In this document: piece by piece, positions 49,688-58,954 of the stretch
Layout: the number at the start of each line of letters is the position of its first letter
Numbering within the stretch: the first letter of the stretch is position 1
Assembly: GCA_034521575.1 (NCBI GenBank)
Contig: JAXHMJ010000005.1
Location: 2,542,001 to 2,606,000 of the forward strand
Length of the DNA stretch: 64,000 nt
DNA from: a candidate division KSB1 bacterium
Lineage (GTDB): Bacteria > Zhuqueibacterota > Zhuqueibacteria > Residuimicrobiales > Krinioviventaceae
Reading direction: 5' to 3'
Notes under the pieces: model-generated
What the model saw: only the letters and a program-made list of their open reading frames with translations
Databases searched by the model: none
Told to the model about the DNA's origin: nothing
Translations under genes and position numbers: made by a program

Positions 49688-50300
49688 ATCTTGTCCTGAT
49701 GTAAAAAGTTATTGAATGATTAGATTAAACAGGTGAGCGCGCTGTCCGTATCCAATCGATACACAGCGCGGACGCGATCTCAAATAGGGGAAAGAATGTC
49801 GAATGTCTTTAAAATCATAGCAAAATATACGGAAAAAAATGAGAAAAAAAAAGCAATGATTTTATGGCTCTATGCGGATGCTGATCCTTACCGCCGGTCC
49901 AGGCTTTTCCCGAGTGTGATTCAGAGTGGATGGGCGCCCATCAGTTGTTCCTGCAGCCCCTCCCGCGACGTGCTGTTCATATCGCCGTCGACAAACATGC
50001 CGCGGAAACTCGAGTGACAGGTATCTCCCGAGCGGTCCAGAGAGGGGATGATGTACAACTCGGGACAATGTTCAATAATCCGTTCATTATTCAATCTTGT
50101 CCCATCCCGGTATATCATTGTCTTTGACTTTTGCCATGACCTCATCAAATCCGGACAGTATTTCGTATTTGGAATATCCTTCCCGGATTCTTGAAATAGA
50201 CTGTCCGGCGTTTATTTTATGGTTTCCCGACGTAGGCGATAAATCTTGAGAGTTTATCTATATCGGTGCTTTCCAACGCAAAATAGCGTGTATTTTTTAA
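49688..50300. other. Region with possible degraded coding sequence, not identified
   Basis: On the minus strand, about 50110-50215 reads SKYEILSGFDEVMAKVKDND and ends IPGWDKIE, and 49921-50110 reads HCPELYIIPSLDRSGDTCHS, SFRGMFVDGDMN and STSREGLQEQLMG. Both look protein-like, with conserved-type Gly/Asp/Cys spacing, but lie in different frames with no credible start. I do not recognise a family. The rest is featureless. Confidence 0.3.
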
Positions 50301-50303
50301 TAC

Positions 50304-50342
50304 CAATGCACGCAAAGAAGCAAAGATCGCAGAGAAAAACAA
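50304..50342. repeat. 39-bp direct repeat, copy A (3' side of trpF)
   Basis: Begins CAATGCACGCAAAGAAGC and recurs at 51268-51306 in the same orientation with one mismatch. The two copies bracket the trpF gene. Confidence 0.85.
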
Positions 50343-50345
50343 CAG

Positions 50346-50993
50346 CTAATCCATTTGTTTGAACAAATTCTCAACTTTGTTTTCGTCCAGATTTCCGTTT
50401 GTACGCAGACCGCTGCAGAGGTCAATGCCGAACGGGCGCACGCGCTGCACTGCGTCTTTGACATTGCCGGGATGCAGTCCGCCGGCCAGATACACCGGGA
50501 CGGGTACACGCTCGCGGATTTCGCGGCTCAGGTCCCAGTTGTGGGTGCGGCCGGTGCCGCCGAGCTGCTTGACGGCCAGATCGGGATTGCCGCTATCCAG
50601 TAAAATCGCGTCCGCGTGTTCAGCCGCTGCCAGGGCTTCGGTCACAGATTGTTCATTTAAAACGTGAACCACCTGTACCAGTCGGATGGCGGGCAGGGCC
50701 TCACGCAATACTTGATAGGAGTCCGGTTGCAGTCGGTCCACCAACTGGATAATGTCCGTGCGCGTGGCGCGGTGATGCCGGATAACGGACTCGGGATCGG
50801 TTTCCGAGGTCAGCAGAAACGTCGAAACGCCCGGCGGGACTGTGCGCGCAATCTCGTAAATGCGTTCGTCCGGGATGGGGCCCGGCCCGCCGGGCATACG
50901 CCCGACCAGTCCCACGGCTGACGCGCCGTGCGCAACGGCGATTTCGGCTTCACGGATGCTGCTGATGCAGCAGATTTTGACGCGGAGGGGCAT
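50346..50993 (-). CDS. trpF: Phosphoribosylanthranilate isomerase family protein (TrpF)
   Basis: TIM-barrel isomerase of tryptophan synthesis (phosphoribosylanthranilate to CdRP). MPLRVKICCISSIREAEIAVAHGA, where the second Cys stands at the usual KICGI Gly; then LVGRMPGGPGPI, DIIQLVD, LLDSGN, and the phosphate-binding end YLAGGLHPGNVKDAV and DLCSGLRTNG. No other trp genes are adjacent, and the VKICCI/MPGGPG pattern marks a divergent stand-alone branch, so a different substrate is possible. I take ATG 50993 over an upstream TTG. Confidence 0.8.
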   Translation of the reverse strand: MPLRVKICCISSIREAEIAVAHGASAVGLVGRMPGGPGPIPDERIYEIARTVPPGVSTFLLTSETDPESVIRHHRATRTDIIQLVDRLQPDSYQVLREALPAIRLVQVVHVLNEQSVTEALAAAEHADAILLDSGNPDLAVKQLGGTGRTHNWDLSREIRERVPVPVYLAGGLHPGNVKDAVQRVRPFGIDLCSGLRTNGNLDENKVENLFKQMD

Positions 50994-51005
50994 AAATAGG
51001 TCCAA

Positions 51006-51367
51006 AAAGGATTTAAAAATTTGTGCTCTCGGACAGCGGAGCTGCCGGGTTTGCGTTTATGAAAACTAAGAAATATGGGGGTGATTTGCAAGAAAAAGAG
51101 AACCGGTATGAGAAAAGGATGCCCGATGGCGGGCGCAGCATGGGTTTTTTCAATTCCTGTCATAATCGATCGGAAAAAGTTCAAGGACAATGATCGTAAA
51201 GACTATTAATAGCAGATATACTGTTTTTTTTTGGCATTCCGCTGCAACCAGTGGTATAAAATAAAAACAATGCACGCAAAGAAGCAAAGATCGCAAAGAA
51301 AAACAAGAATCAAACCATATTATGGTTTTGAATGGTTGGGTATACGTATGGGGTTCTATTTGACCAT
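51006..51367. other. Intergenic with repeat copy B
   Basis: No credible gene. It contains the second 39-bp repeat (51268-51306) matching the one after trpF. Confidence 0.5.
51268..51306. repeat. 39-bp direct repeat, copy B (5' side of trpF)
   Basis: Same orientation and one mismatch against 50304-50342, 964 bases apart, with trpF between. It carries the GCACGCAAAG core also found in the hairpin at 31585-31622. Confidence 0.85.
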
Positions 51368-52135
51368 TTATTTTTCCGCAAGACAACCGGGCAGCATGGC
51401 CAGAAATGGCAGGCAGCCGGAATCATCCAGTTCGTAATAGTTCACACCAAGATTGATGTTTTCGTAATATTCGGGCCGATGATCCCAATAGTATTTTTCC
51501 GATGGAATTTTCCAGAAATGCTCTCCCAGAACCTGACTGATAAACCATTTTTCCAGCAATCGCGCTCCCCGGCCATTGCCGTCAAGAAAGGGGTGGATAT
51601 GAACGAATATCAAATGAATGAGTGACGCATGATAAAATGTCGCTTCTTCGGATAAATCTGCTTTCAGCAGAGTGGTTATTCCCTGAAAAAATGCATTCAT
51701 CCGCTCTTTAACCTTTTCGGGTTCAATGGCCAGGTAGACCAACCCGTTTTGATCATAAACCCCCACTTTTTCATCTCTGTATGTTTCTCTTTTGCTTTTG
51801 ATCAGCAGTGTTTTGGAAAAGAGCGCCTGGCAGGCTAAAAAGTTTGTTTCATTCAGCTCGTTTTGCAGCGCCAGCTCATAGGCTGCGATCAGATTATCAA
51901 TTTCCTGAAGTTCTTTAGATTTGAATTTGGTTTGTGACCGCTTTTGATTCATATAAGAATTGAGGTCAAGCGGGTTGCCTTCAATATTGGCAGAGTAAAC
52001 GGCGGACGATCGTGTCGAATAGCTGAATTCGATCGTACCCTCGCTGAAATCATGGTTGCTTATCAGATTTGGGATTTTGTGGCCTATGCGGTCATGATAG
52101 GCAGCAAAATAGATTGTGTCTGTGACTCTCATCAT
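51368..52135 (-). CDS. Fic-domain protein (probable AMP-transferase) with N-terminal inhibitory motif
   Basis: 255 residues. The Fic core HPFLDGNGRGAR (catalytic His, Asp, Arg) lies near residue 180; the flap region is before it. SSAVYSANIEGNPLD (about residues 43-57) fits the [S/T]xxxE[G/N] inhibitory helix, here on the N-terminal side (class II), whose Glu blocks ATP binding. A C-terminal stretch follows instead of a helix-turn-helix domain. Such proteins usually AMPylate a host or self target; the target is unknown. No separate antitoxin is required in this class. Confidence 0.85.
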   Translation of the reverse strand: MMRVTDTIYFAAYHDRIGHKIPNLISNHDFSEGTIEFSYSTRSSAVYSANIEGNPLDLNSYMNQKRSQTKFKSKELQEIDNLIAAYELALQNELNETNFLACQALFSKTLLIKSKRETYRDEKVGVYDQNGLVYLAIEPEKVKERMNAFFQGITTLLKADLSEEATFYHASLIHLIFVHIHPFLDGNGRGARLLEKWFISQVLGEHFWKIPSEKYYWDHRPEYYENINLGVNYYELDDSGCLPFLAMLPGCLAEK

Positions 52136-52274
52136 TCTTAAAGATAAACTATTATATATTTAAAAGCAAGAATCACCTAAATAGCACGGGACTGGTTGGA
52201 GAGCGCGATTGGACCACCCCCTGTCCAGAAAGCTTTCGGAACGTCCCCTCCCCGGAAAAGGAGAGTGAATCTAT

Positions 52275-52712
52275 TCAGGCTGTTTGTGGACAATGTTTTA
52301 TCCGGTTGATATCACCCATCGGCAGCCCGTCATCCATATTTTTATAATCGGAACGGTCGATTTGAAAGAGTGAGCGGGGTAAACGCTCTGATTGAGATCG
52401 GGCAAATTTTAGTGCTTTTTTGACCTTTTGCACTTTTTTGTCAATTTTGGCAGCCAGTTGATCTTGTGCTACATCAAGATCATAGTCCATTTGCAAACCC
52501 AGCCAAAATTGCGGGGACATGTTAAAGTACGCTGCCAAACGCAATGCTGTATCCGGGGTGATTCTTCTTTTTTCAAGTACGATCTCATTAATGCGTCTCG
52601 GAGAAATCCTCATATTCAGGGCAATTTTATTTTGGCCGAGTCCCATAGGTTTTAAAAATTCTTCCAAAAGTATTTTCCCGGGGTGCAAGGGAGGGATTTT
52701 ATTGTTCATCAT
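52275..52712 (-). CDS. higA: HigA-type antitoxin (XRE helix-turn-helix), orphan
   Basis: The first 100 residues are typical HigA: IPPLHPGKILLEEFLKPMGL, RISPRRINEIVLEKRRITPD, TALRLAAYFNMSPQFWLGLQ, DLDVAQDQL. A 45-residue tail (SERLPRSLFQIDRSDYKNMD) is longer than usual. GAGGAG precedes the two adjacent ATGs at 52712 and 52709. The toxin HigB, normally just upstream, survives only as its last codons (52721-52765). The protein likely still binds its own operator. Confidence 0.8.
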   Translation of the reverse strand: MMNNKIPPLHPGKILLEEFLKPMGLGQNKIALNMRISPRRINEIVLEKRRITPDTALRLAAYFNMSPQFWLGLQMDYDLDVAQDQLAAKIDKKVQKVKKALKFARSQSERLPRSLFQIDRSDYKNMDDGLPMGDINRIKHCPQTA

Positions 52713-52720
52713 GTTTCTCC

Positions 52721-52765
52721 TCAGTGGCAATCAACGATCTCAACGTGACAGGCATCCTGCAACTG
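52721..52765 (-). pseudogene. C-terminal stub of a HigB/RelE toxin
   Basis: The 15 or so codons before higA read LQDACHVEIVDCH and stop, matching the conserved end (AxxVEIVDYH) of HigB toxins, 9 bases before the antitoxin ATG. The rest of the toxin is replaced by unrelated sequence and the end of the AhpD-like gene. Confidence 0.6.
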
Positions 52766-52814
52766 CAGTTCAAGCTGATGGTGTTCACTCCGGGCCTGTG
52801 ACTTTTTCCGAAAA

Positions 52815-53414
52815 TTATTCGATTTGCGGTTGCGGCCGCAGGGATTTTATCAATTTTTTTGCCTTGACCGCCAGCATGGCGGGAAGCGCGATGGGGGCGT
52901 TAAAAGTAAAAAACAGCAGTTCAAACAGGAGACTGCTGTGGTCCCGCCGGACGGCCCTTCGGCTGATCACGGCATCCCAGGTGTTGCCGTAGAGATTGCC
53001 GAACGTGATCATTCTGATGATCAGCCGAATATTGTCCGCGGTCTGATCCCCGTAGTATTCATACAGATTCCGCGTCATGTCCGGATCGGGATGGCGGTCG
53101 GTTTCCGCCACGTGCTGGGCGTATAACAGAGCCGGCAGTTCAAAATCAGAGGCGTCGGCGTGAAACTGCAGATTGAGCAGGTTTTTGACCTCTGTTTGAC
53201 TGATGCCGCTGCGCACCGCCTGTCCGGCATGAAACCAGGCGCAATAGACGCAGCCGTTCACCGCCGTGGTCACGGTCATGATCTTTTCAACGAATTGACG
53301 GTTGATGCCGGGATCCCGGCGCAAATTGAGCATGCCGGGGAGGTTGCGGCTGAGATAGCCGATGTCGTGGAAGAGGGTGCGGGGGGTGTAGATTTTTTTG
53401 TGAAAATTATTCAC
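52815..53414 (-). CDS. Carboxymuconolactone decarboxylase/AhpD-like protein
   Basis: 199 residues. The AhpD-like core carries the redox motif VNGCVYCAWFHAGQAVRSG (CxxC and a nearby His) near residue 55. A C-terminal hydrophobic segment (LFFTFNAPIALPAMLAV) may attach it to the membrane. Relatives act as peroxidase partners or decarboxylases; the exact reaction is unknown. It ends shortly before the higBA remnant. Confidence 0.8.
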   Translation of the reverse strand: MNNFHKKIYTPRTLFHDIGYLSRNLPGMLNLRRDPGINRQFVEKIMTVTTAVNGCVYCAWFHAGQAVRSGISQTEVKNLLNLQFHADASDFELPALLYAQHVAETDRHPDPDMTRNLYEYYGDQTADNIRLIIRMITFGNLYGNTWDAVISRRAVRRDHSSLLFELLFFTFNAPIALPAMLAVKAKKLIKSLRPQPQIE

Positions 53415-53846
53415 TAGTCTTTGTTTTATTGTGCCAGGTCAGATACTCTTTAATTGCCTACAACGTTTGTCCGCCAGGTCTCCAAAAATATACTTTAGAT
53501 TTAACTCTTGTAAAAAGTGAAATCAGTGATTGTCACTAACACCAAAAGTATTTCATTCAAATACCGTAATTTTGTTTATCAGGAATAGTTGTATTATGAT
53601 TTCATTTTGTATCCTGACAAAATAACTGAATATGGTTTTAAATGCAAGAATTACCTGTATAGAACCTTAATGGATGGGCAGGATGATGCTATCGTCCCCT
53701 CCTTGGAAAAGGAGGGGGAAATGTTATAGCTGTTACGTGAATACGTTTGAGTCTGTCATTGAGAGCCGGTTCGATATTTATCAATTTGTCCCTCGTGCCA
53801 TGGCGGCGGATTCCGATCTAAGCTATTGGTGGGGTATCACCGGGCT
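53415..53846. repeat. Intergenic with CCCCTCC palindrome
   Basis: No supported gene. About 53693-53718 holds the palindrome GTCCCCTCCTTGGAAAAGGA, continued by GGGGG, one of at least five copies in the window. Slightly AT-rich elsewhere. Confidence 0.5.
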
Positions 53847-54261
53847 TTATAGGATATGCAAAAATTCATCATAGGGTGAGATCATATCTTTTTGAATCGG
53901 ATAGACCGCATTGCCGGGAATGACCGGATAATTTGAAAAAATACCTTTGCCTCCTTCCGGCCAGTCATATCCGATACTGTGTTTGTTGATAAAGGGAAGA
54001 ATAACCACGGGCTGTTCTGTTTCTAAATATTGAATGCCGGCGTCCCTTCGGACAACAATCCCGGCTCCTTCGTGTCCGATTCGGCCTTGAACGTCTGTTT
54101 TTTGTCCGTTGATAATCGATTTGTCGCGTCTCACAATACCCCATGCTTAACATTTTTACCCGGATTTCATGTTCTTTGGGCTCACTTGACGCTGTCATCC
54201 GCATGACGGGAAGGGCTCCACGGCGCGGAATGATGACAGATAATTGTTTTTCATCAGACAT
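53847..54261 (-). pseudogene. N-terminal remnant of a zinc-type alcohol dehydrogenase
   Basis: Begins MSDEKQLSVIIPRRGALPVM with KEHEIRVKMLSMGYCETRQID. It shifts frame near 54130 and continues GRIGHEGAGIVVRRD, the GHE zinc-site block of medium-chain dehydrogenases, to a stop at 53847. The nucleotide-binding half is absent, so this is a real truncation. Confidence 0.65.
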
Positions 54262-54373
54262 GAGCGCATCCTCTTCTTTATACTTTTTCTTGTATCTAAA
54301 ATTCGAACCGCGCTATGATTTGAAAATCCCGATAGCGGTGTTCGGGTATACGGTCTGTTTTTTACGTTTGCCT

Positions 54374-55021
54374 TTACGGCCTGAGTTTTTCTAGGATTGC
54401 TGCATCGATCCAATAGTTCATACAGTTGTCCGTAATAATCTCTCTGACCTCTGCGAGCCAGTTCAGGCGCTCATCGTGTGTACTGTCTGCAATGATTCTG
54501 AACATTTTTCTGTCATACCGGTCAATTCCGCAAAATCCGAACACGCATTTGTTCCAAATGAACTCTAATGGGTCATGAAAATAAGTGTTTTCTCTGTCTT
54601 TTTCCGTGTTGGACGTGTTGAACACAATGCCCGTTTTCCCCGCCAGTTTACCGACGGGCAGACCGCCGCCCGAATCCTGTTCCGGAAAATCATAGGCATG
54701 CGGCGGCCGGATCACCCGGTCGATATAGCCCTTTAAAATGGCGGGCGGCTGTCCCCACCAATTCGGATGAATAAAGACCAGAATATCGGATTGCATGAGC
54801 TCTCGAGTGTATTGCTGTACCAATTTATCCGTCGTCGGTTTTTTCCCGAGTTCCGCTGTGGTTAACACCGGATTGAATTGTTCTTTGTACAGGTCATGTG
54901 CAAACGTTTCAATATCGAGTGTGACAAACGTCTGCAAAACGGTTTGATAGATGGCATAATTAAAGCTTTTATCATACGGATGGGCATAAATGACGCTTGA
55001 TGTTATATCAGATATCTGCAA
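54374..55021 (-). CDS. Flavodoxin-fold NAD(P)H-dependent quinone oxidoreductase
   Basis: 215 residues, KefF/MdaB/NQO-like. IYAHPYDKSFNYAIYQTV (FMN phosphate region), DILVFIHPNWWGQPPAILKGYIDRV and GKTGIVFNTSNTEKDRENTYF are standard blocks; the WWGQPPA segment is the best marker. Cytoplasmic two-electron reduction of quinones or related electrophiles. No linked KefC-type channel is adjacent. Confidence 0.85.
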   Translation of the reverse strand: MQISDITSSVIYAHPYDKSFNYAIYQTVLQTFVTLDIETFAHDLYKEQFNPVLTTAELGKKPTTDKLVQQYTRELMQSDILVFIHPNWWGQPPAILKGYIDRVIRPPHAYDFPEQDSGGGLPVGKLAGKTGIVFNTSNTEKDRENTYFHDPLEFIWNKCVFGFCGIDRYDRKMFRIIADSTHDERLNWLAEVREIITDNCMNYWIDAAILEKLRP

Positions 55022-56038
55022 TCCGGACTCCTTTGCTGGCTGTTGACACTGTTATTCTCGTTAGATCTTTGATGATCCCCGTTTATCGGGTTTAAATTAC
55101 TTTAATTAATGTGTAAAATCAAGTTTAATTTGCGAGTTTTCAATTGATAATAGGGGGCTTAAACTGAAACGTACAATATTTCGGGTGTGGCGGCCGGACC
55201 ACCCCTGATTCTCCGCCATCCGGCGGAGAATCGTCCCCTCCTTGAAAAAAGGAGGGGAAATCTGTTCAGGCTTTTTGTAGGGAGGATTCAAAGCAAAAGC
55301 CCTCAAGCATGGTTTTGTCCCCCTTTTCCAGGGGGGCAGCGCCTGACAGGGCTCATCCTGTCTCTGCAAATTTTGTACCTGCGTTTAATTCCCGTTCATA
55401 CGCCTCCGCAAATCCTTTGCGTTCAGCTACCAGGTAATCGACGCCCGTCTCGCGCAGGTGCATGTCGGGTTGAATGAGGTGAATGCGGGGGGTGCCTGAG
55501 ATTCCGGGATTTCGGCGGACCGGAAATGATCCCGGTACAGGGGGCGGATGCCGGAGAAACAGCGATTGTCCGGTCGCAGCCCGGGCACGCCAGCTCGACG
55601 GCCGCACACATGCAGGTGTAAGCGGCATTGATGCCGGCCGGAATGCGCCAGGCGTGCAGTATGCGATTCCGGTTGCCATGGGCTGGTTTCCGAATGATGG
55701 TTTTAATAGCGGTTTCCGGTTAACTTTTAATACTCAAAAAGGCAACCGAATCGTCCAGTGAACCGGTATGCCGTGTATGGCAACCCCGGGTATGAGCTGC
55801 TACTTGTCTTCACAACAGAACGTACTATAGTACGTTCTGTTTGTGGTGATTATAAATAACAATAAAACAATCAATTAAAATATACTTTAAAAATACATGT
55901 TTGCAACTTGATTTCACTCGTCCCGTTATGAGTGCACCCTCCCGGGATCGTCAGGTGCGTTGCTTTTTTGAAATATTTCCGCTATATTATCGAAAAGGTA
56001 ATCACTACCATTGAACTTACAATACCGGGGCGGACGCC
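55022..56038. other. Gene-free kilobase with palindromes, upstream of the restriction-modification gene
   Basis: Holds two CCCCTCC-type palindromes (about 55213-55262 and 55318-55338); the first shares its flank (GAAATCTGTTCAGGCT) with 52262-52285. A minus-strand stretch at 55353-55620 has protein-like pieces (IHLIQPDMHLRETGVDYLVA, ERELNAGTKFAETG) in several frames that I cannot name. 55815-55840 is a perfect palindrome. Confidence 0.5.
55815..55840. promoter_or_regulatory. 26-bp perfect palindrome, possible operator
   Basis: Each half is ACAGAACGTACTA. It lies 199 bases before the ATG of the restriction-modification gene and is not followed by a T run, so it is not an ordinary terminator. 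It could bind a dimeric regulator or form a cruciform. No controller-protein gene is adjacent. Confidence 0.5.
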
Positions 56039-58954
56039 ATGTCTGACGCCAAATCTAAAATTGCCGAGCTGGTTGAGAAATTTGACCGCAATCTAAGCGA
56101 GTACAAACACCCGAAATACAACGAAACCCAGATCCGGGTGGAATTTATCAATCCGTTCTGGGAGGCGCTGGGCTGGGACGTGAACAATCGCAGCGGCTAT
56201 GCCCTGTCGTTCAGGGATGTCATTCACGAGGACGACATCAAGGTGGGCGGCCACACCAAGGCGCCGGATTACTCATTCCGCATCGGCGGACGGCGTATCT
56301 TTTTCCTGGAAGCGAAAAAACCGTCCGTGGACCTGAAACACAATCCCGAACCGGCGTTTCAGCTGCGCCGCTACGCCTATTCCGCCAAACTGCCGGCGTC
56401 CATGCTGTCGGATTTTGAGGAACTGAGCATTTACGATACGCGCCTCAAACCCGCGATCACCGACAAGGCGCACACCGGCCGCATGCTGTATTATACGTTT
56501 CGCGACTATGCCGACAAATGGGACGAGATTGAAGCGGCCTTGTCCCGGGAAGCGGTGCTGCGCGGCGATTTCAACCGTTTTATCGAGGACAACCAGGCCA
56601 AACGTCCCGGCGCGGAACTGGACCGCGATTTTCTCAACAGCCTGGACGAGTGGCGCATGCTGCTGGCGCGCAATATCGCCCTGCGCAATCCGGATCTGTC
56701 GGAACGCGAGCTGAATTTCGGCGTGCAGATGACCCTGGACCGGCTCATCTTTTTGCGCATGGCCGAGGACCGCGGCATCGAGCCCTATGGCGCGCTGCAG
56801 TCGCTATTGAACGGCGAGAACAGCTATAAACGCCTGGTGGAGATTTATCATCACGCCGACGAGCGCTATAATTCCGGGTTGTTTCATTTTGACGACCGGG
56901 ACGGTGAACACCCGGATACCATCACGCCCGGTCTGCAGCTGGACGACAAGGTGCTCAAAGAGATTCTCAAAAACCTGTACTATCCCTGTCCCTACGAGTT
57001 CAGTCAGTTCCCGGTCGAGGTGATGGGGCACGCCTATGAGCAGTTTTTGGGCAAGCGCATCACCCTGACCGGCGGCCACCGCGCCCGCATCGAGGAAAAA
57101 CCCGAGGTGCGCAAGGCCGGCGGCGTCTATTACACACCGCAGTATATTGTCGATTATATCGTCGAGCACACCGTGGGCGAACTGCTCAAGGACAAAACCC
57201 CGCAGCAGGTCAGTGACCTGCGCATTGTCGATCCGGCCTGCGGCTCCGGATCGTTTCTGCTCGGCGCGTTTCAGTATCTCATGGACTGGCACCTGCAGGC
57301 CTATCAAGCCGAATACAAACGCACCGGAACGCTGCCGGGCCGTCCGGTGAACGGCAAACGGCCGCGCAAATCCGATCCCCAGGCCATCTTTCAGGGCGCG
57401 GAGGACGAGTGGTACCTGACCACAGCGGAGAAAAAACGCATTCTGCTGAACACGATTTACGGCGTGGACATTGACGCCAATGCCGTCGAAGTGACCAAAC
57501 TCAGTCTGCTGCTCAAGGTGCTGGAGCACGAAGACAGCGAAACCCTGAACCGCCAGCTCGGACTCTGGCACGAACGCGCCCTGCCGAACCTGGGCGACAA
57601 TATCAAATGCGGCAACTCGCTCATCGGCCCGGATTATTACGACAATCAACAGGGCAACATGTTTGATGAACAGGAACTGCTGCGCGTCAACGCGTTCGAC
57701 TGGGAAGCGGAATTTGCACACGTGTTTGAACAGGGCGGCTTTGATGCGGTGATTGGGAATCCGCCGTATGGGGCGATTTTTACTGAATCTGAAAAGGATT
57801 ATTTGTTAAACACTTTTCAGTCCTTTGAATATCAAATTAATAGTTTTGTATTTTTCCTTGAAACAGGTTTAAAATTGCTTTCAAAAAATCGTTTACTTTC
57901 ATACATAACACCTGCTGTTTTTCTCAATCAACACTATTTTGAAAAAATAAGAAAAGTTATTTTGGACGAATCTTGTATCAACAAAATATTAGTTTTGAAT
58001 TATAAAGTTTTTCAGGATGCAGATACGGGGGACACTGCTGTTTTCATTTTTGAAAAATCTGATGAGGAAAGTTTTGATGTCGAGTTTTCAAAAATGAGTA
58101 GCGCAAAAGCGTTTGAAAATATAAAATATGAAAAAGTTGCTCAGAGGACATTTTACCAAAATGAGAGATATGAATTTCAATTAAGATCAAATAATGATTT
58201 ATTCGAAAAGGCATACTTTAATTCTGTTTTGTTAGGTCATATCTCAAATTGTATCGTTGGTATAAAACCTTATCAGAAAAATAAGGGACAGCCAAAACAG
58301 ACAGCAAGTACTGTAAAAAACAGGATTTTCGATAGCGATGAAAAACGTGATGAGACATATAAACAATATATTGTTGGGAAAGATATTGATAGATATACAT
58401 TGAAGCCAATTGCGAAAAGATTTATTAGTTATGGAAAATGGCTTGCCGAACCTCGTTTTCCAGCGCCATTTGAACGAGAAAAGCTTGTTCTGAGGCAAAC
58501 TTCAGATAGAATTAGAGCCACATATGATTCAAATGGATTTTATAATCTGAATAATGTTTATAATATCGAAATGACTGATAAAAGATATAATCTCTTTTAT
58601 GTGCTTGGCATTATCAATTCGAAATTGATGGTATATCTATATCAGGAAATCGTCCCGGAAAAAGGGCGTGTTTTTGCAGAGATAAAAAAAGTAAATCTTA
58701 TCAAGATTCCCATCCGAAAAATAGATTTCGAAAATCCCAAAGACAAAGCCACCCACGACCGCCTCGTTGACCTCGTCCAGCACATGCTCGACCTGCACCG
58801 GCGCCTGTCCGCCGCCCGCGATCCGCGCACCCGCGAACAACTGCAGCGCCAAATCACCACCACGGACGGTCAGATTGATCGGTTGGTGTATGGGTTGTAC
58901 GGGTTGACGGAAGAGGAGGTGGGGATTGTGGAAAATAACGTCAAAAAAACATAA
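56039..58954 (+). CDS. Eco57I-like single-chain restriction-modification enzyme (type IIG/IIL)
   Basis: 971 residues combining nuclease, adenine methylase and target recognition. Residues 1-150 hold a PD-(D/E)xK nuclease (APDYSFRI ... FLEAKKPS). The methylase has motif I DPACGSGSFLLGA near 398 and motif IV IGNPPYG near 575. The recognition domain spans about 580-900, followed by a conserved helical C-terminus (HMLDLHRRLSAARDPRTREQ). The stretch coding for the recognition domain (about 57775-58735) is plainly AT-rich while both sides are GC-rich, as if it had been swapped. One polypeptide would methylate one strand and cut; specificity unknown. It is intact. Confidence 0.88.
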   Translation: MSDAKSKIAELVEKFDRNLSEYKHPKYNETQIRVEFINPFWEALGWDVNNRSGYALSFRDVIHEDDIKVGGHTKAPDYSFRIGGRRIFFLEAKKPSVDLKHNPEPAFQLRRYAYSAKLPASMLSDFEELSIYDTRLKPAITDKAHTGRMLYYTFRDYADKWDEIEAALSREAVLRGDFNRFIEDNQAKRPGAELDRDFLNSLDEWRMLLARNIALRNPDLSERELNFGVQMTLDRLIFLRMAEDRGIEPYGALQSLLNGENSYKRLVEIYHHADERYNSGLFHFDDRDGEHPDTITPGLQLDDKVLKEILKNLYYPCPYEFSQFPVEVMGHAYEQFLGKRITLTGGHRARIEEKPEVRKAGGVYYTPQYIVDYIVEHTVGELLKDKTPQQVSDLRIVDPACGSGSFLLGAFQYLMDWHLQAYQAEYKRTGTLPGRPVNGKRPRKSDPQAIFQGAEDEWYLTTAEKKRILLNTIYGVDIDANAVEVTKLSLLLKVLEHEDSETLNRQLGLWHERALPNLGDNIKCGNSLIGPDYYDNQQGNMFDEQELLRVNAFDWEAEFAHVFEQGGFDAVIGNPPYGAIFTESEKDYLLNTFQSFEYQINSFVFFLETGLKLLSKNRLLSYITPAVFLNQHYFEKIRKVILDESCINKILVLNYKVFQDADTGDTAVFIFEKSDEESFDVEFSKMSSAKAFENIKYEKVAQRTFYQNERYEFQLRSNNDLFEKAYFNSVLLGHISNCIVGIKPYQKNKGQPKQTASTVKNRIFDSDEKRDETYKQYIVGKDIDRYTLKPIAKRFISYGKWLAEPRFPAPFEREKLVLRQTSDRIRATYDSNGFYNLNNVYNIEMTDKRYNLFYVLGIINSKLMVYLYQEIVPEKGRVFAEIKKVNLIKIPIRKIDFENPKDKATHDRLVDLVQHMLDLHRRLSAARDPRTREQLQRQITTTDGQIDRLVYGLYGLTEEEVGIVENNVKKT

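Noticed and set aside
50346-50993. Part of a tryptophan operon
   Set aside because: No other trp genes adjoin; flanks are repeats and unrelated genes.
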